Made by a program: the position numbers and the translations under genes
Origin: CAYFVU01 sp964346645
Lineage (GTDB): Bacteria; Spirochaetota; Spirochaetia; DSM-16054; Sediminispirochaetaceae
Assembly: GCA_964346645.1 (NCBI GenBank)
Contig: CAYFVU010000088.1
Location: 1 to 14,969 of the forward strand
DNA length: 14,969 nucleotides
Reading direction: 5' to 3'
Shown: positions 14,828-14,969 of the stretch, piece after piece
Layout of the letters: the number at the start of each line of letters is the position of its first letter
Position numbering within the stretch: the stretch's first letter is position 1
The notes under the pieces: generated by a model
What the model saw: only the letters and a program-made list of their open reading frames with translations
The model's database searches: none
What the model was told of the DNA's origin: nothing

Positions 14828-14969
14828 ATGATGAAAGAAATCAAACTCGGAGTGCTCGGCGGCGGACGCATGGCATGGGAGCACTGCAGGCAGATAGTGG
14901 AGACTGAGGGGCTCGAGCTGGTATCCCTCAGCAGCAGATCAGAAGATGGGCGACAGAGCGTGCAGGAGC
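14828..14969 (+). CDS. Gfo/Idh/MocA-family oxidoreductase, N-terminal part
   Basis: Only the first 47 codons are in the window; the gene runs off the right edge. The start MMKEIKLGVLGGGRMAWEH shows the Rossmann dinucleotide-binding turn (GVLGGGRMAWEH, residues 8-19) typical of Gfo/Idh/MocA oxidoreductases, which oxidise or reduce sugars and cyclitols with NAD(P). The second strand ends in LVSLSSRS, with Ser-Arg where NAD-preferring members usually have an acidic residue, which hints at NADP. AGGAAGGGGG precedes the double ATG; 14831 is an equally possible start. Most of the protein is missing, so the substrate cannot be guessed. Its long folded leader suggests control at transcript level. Confidence 0.75.
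   Translation, partial: MMKEIKLGVLGGGRMAWEHCRQIVETEGLELVSLSSRSEDGRQSVQE

Overview
The window is ordinary chromosomal DNA from a GC-rich diderm bacterium. It encodes an Omp85-type barrel, a second secreted barrel-like protein and an OM-type lipoprotein. Most genes have strong AGGAGG-type ribosome binding sites. A 7-TM protein ending in a LuxR helix-turn-helix, a lipoprotein carrying a glycogen-binding-like fold, and a YhaN/YhaO pair together resemble free-living Spirochaetota. That assignment is a guess from gene style, not proven. I see no rRNA, tRNA, CRISPR array, insertion sequence or phage gene.

Left part (1-4830). A POTRA-less Omp85 barrel (minus strand) is divergent from a membrane-embedded LuxR-type regulator (plus strand). 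Their 75-bp gap holds a perfect TATAAT box and a 20-bp dyad overlapping it; the regulator mRNA may be leaderless. A CPBP-family membrane protease and an SrkA/YihE-type kinase follow on the same strand. A strong hairpin separates them from the convergent genes to the right.

Middle part (4870-9444, all minus strand). A secreted barrel-like protein and a large lipoprotein (FG-GAP-like motif, MORN-like repeats, CBM48/AMPK-like domain, helical tail) are translationally coupled by a TGATG overlap. They share a promoter with an A/T-rich upstream tract. The 541-bp gap upstream of them contains the remains of a coding sequence with an in-frame stop (8439-8723). Next is a fatty acid hydroxylase/sterol desaturase-family membrane enzyme with its own probable promoter.

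Right part (9578-14969). A YhaO-type metallophosphoesterase and a 1174-residue YhaN-type SMC-like ATPase form a two-gene operon and probably act as an SbcCD/Mre11-Rad50-like DNA end-processing complex. The ATPase has a transmembrane hairpin inside its coiled coil and an unusual C-terminal extension of about 230 residues. A 317-bp divergent intergenic region then holds the yhaO promoter, a tandem 10-bp repeat, a 20-bp dyad and a folded leader with a terminator-like stem plus a 16-codon ORF. It precedes a Gfo/Idh/MocA oxidoreductase cut off by the window edge.

I see no clearly new multi-gene system. The best leads are the YhaN C-terminal extension, the switch-like leader at 14702-14830, the operator-like dyad at 1431-1450, the barrel/lipoprotein pair, and the unidentified decayed gene.
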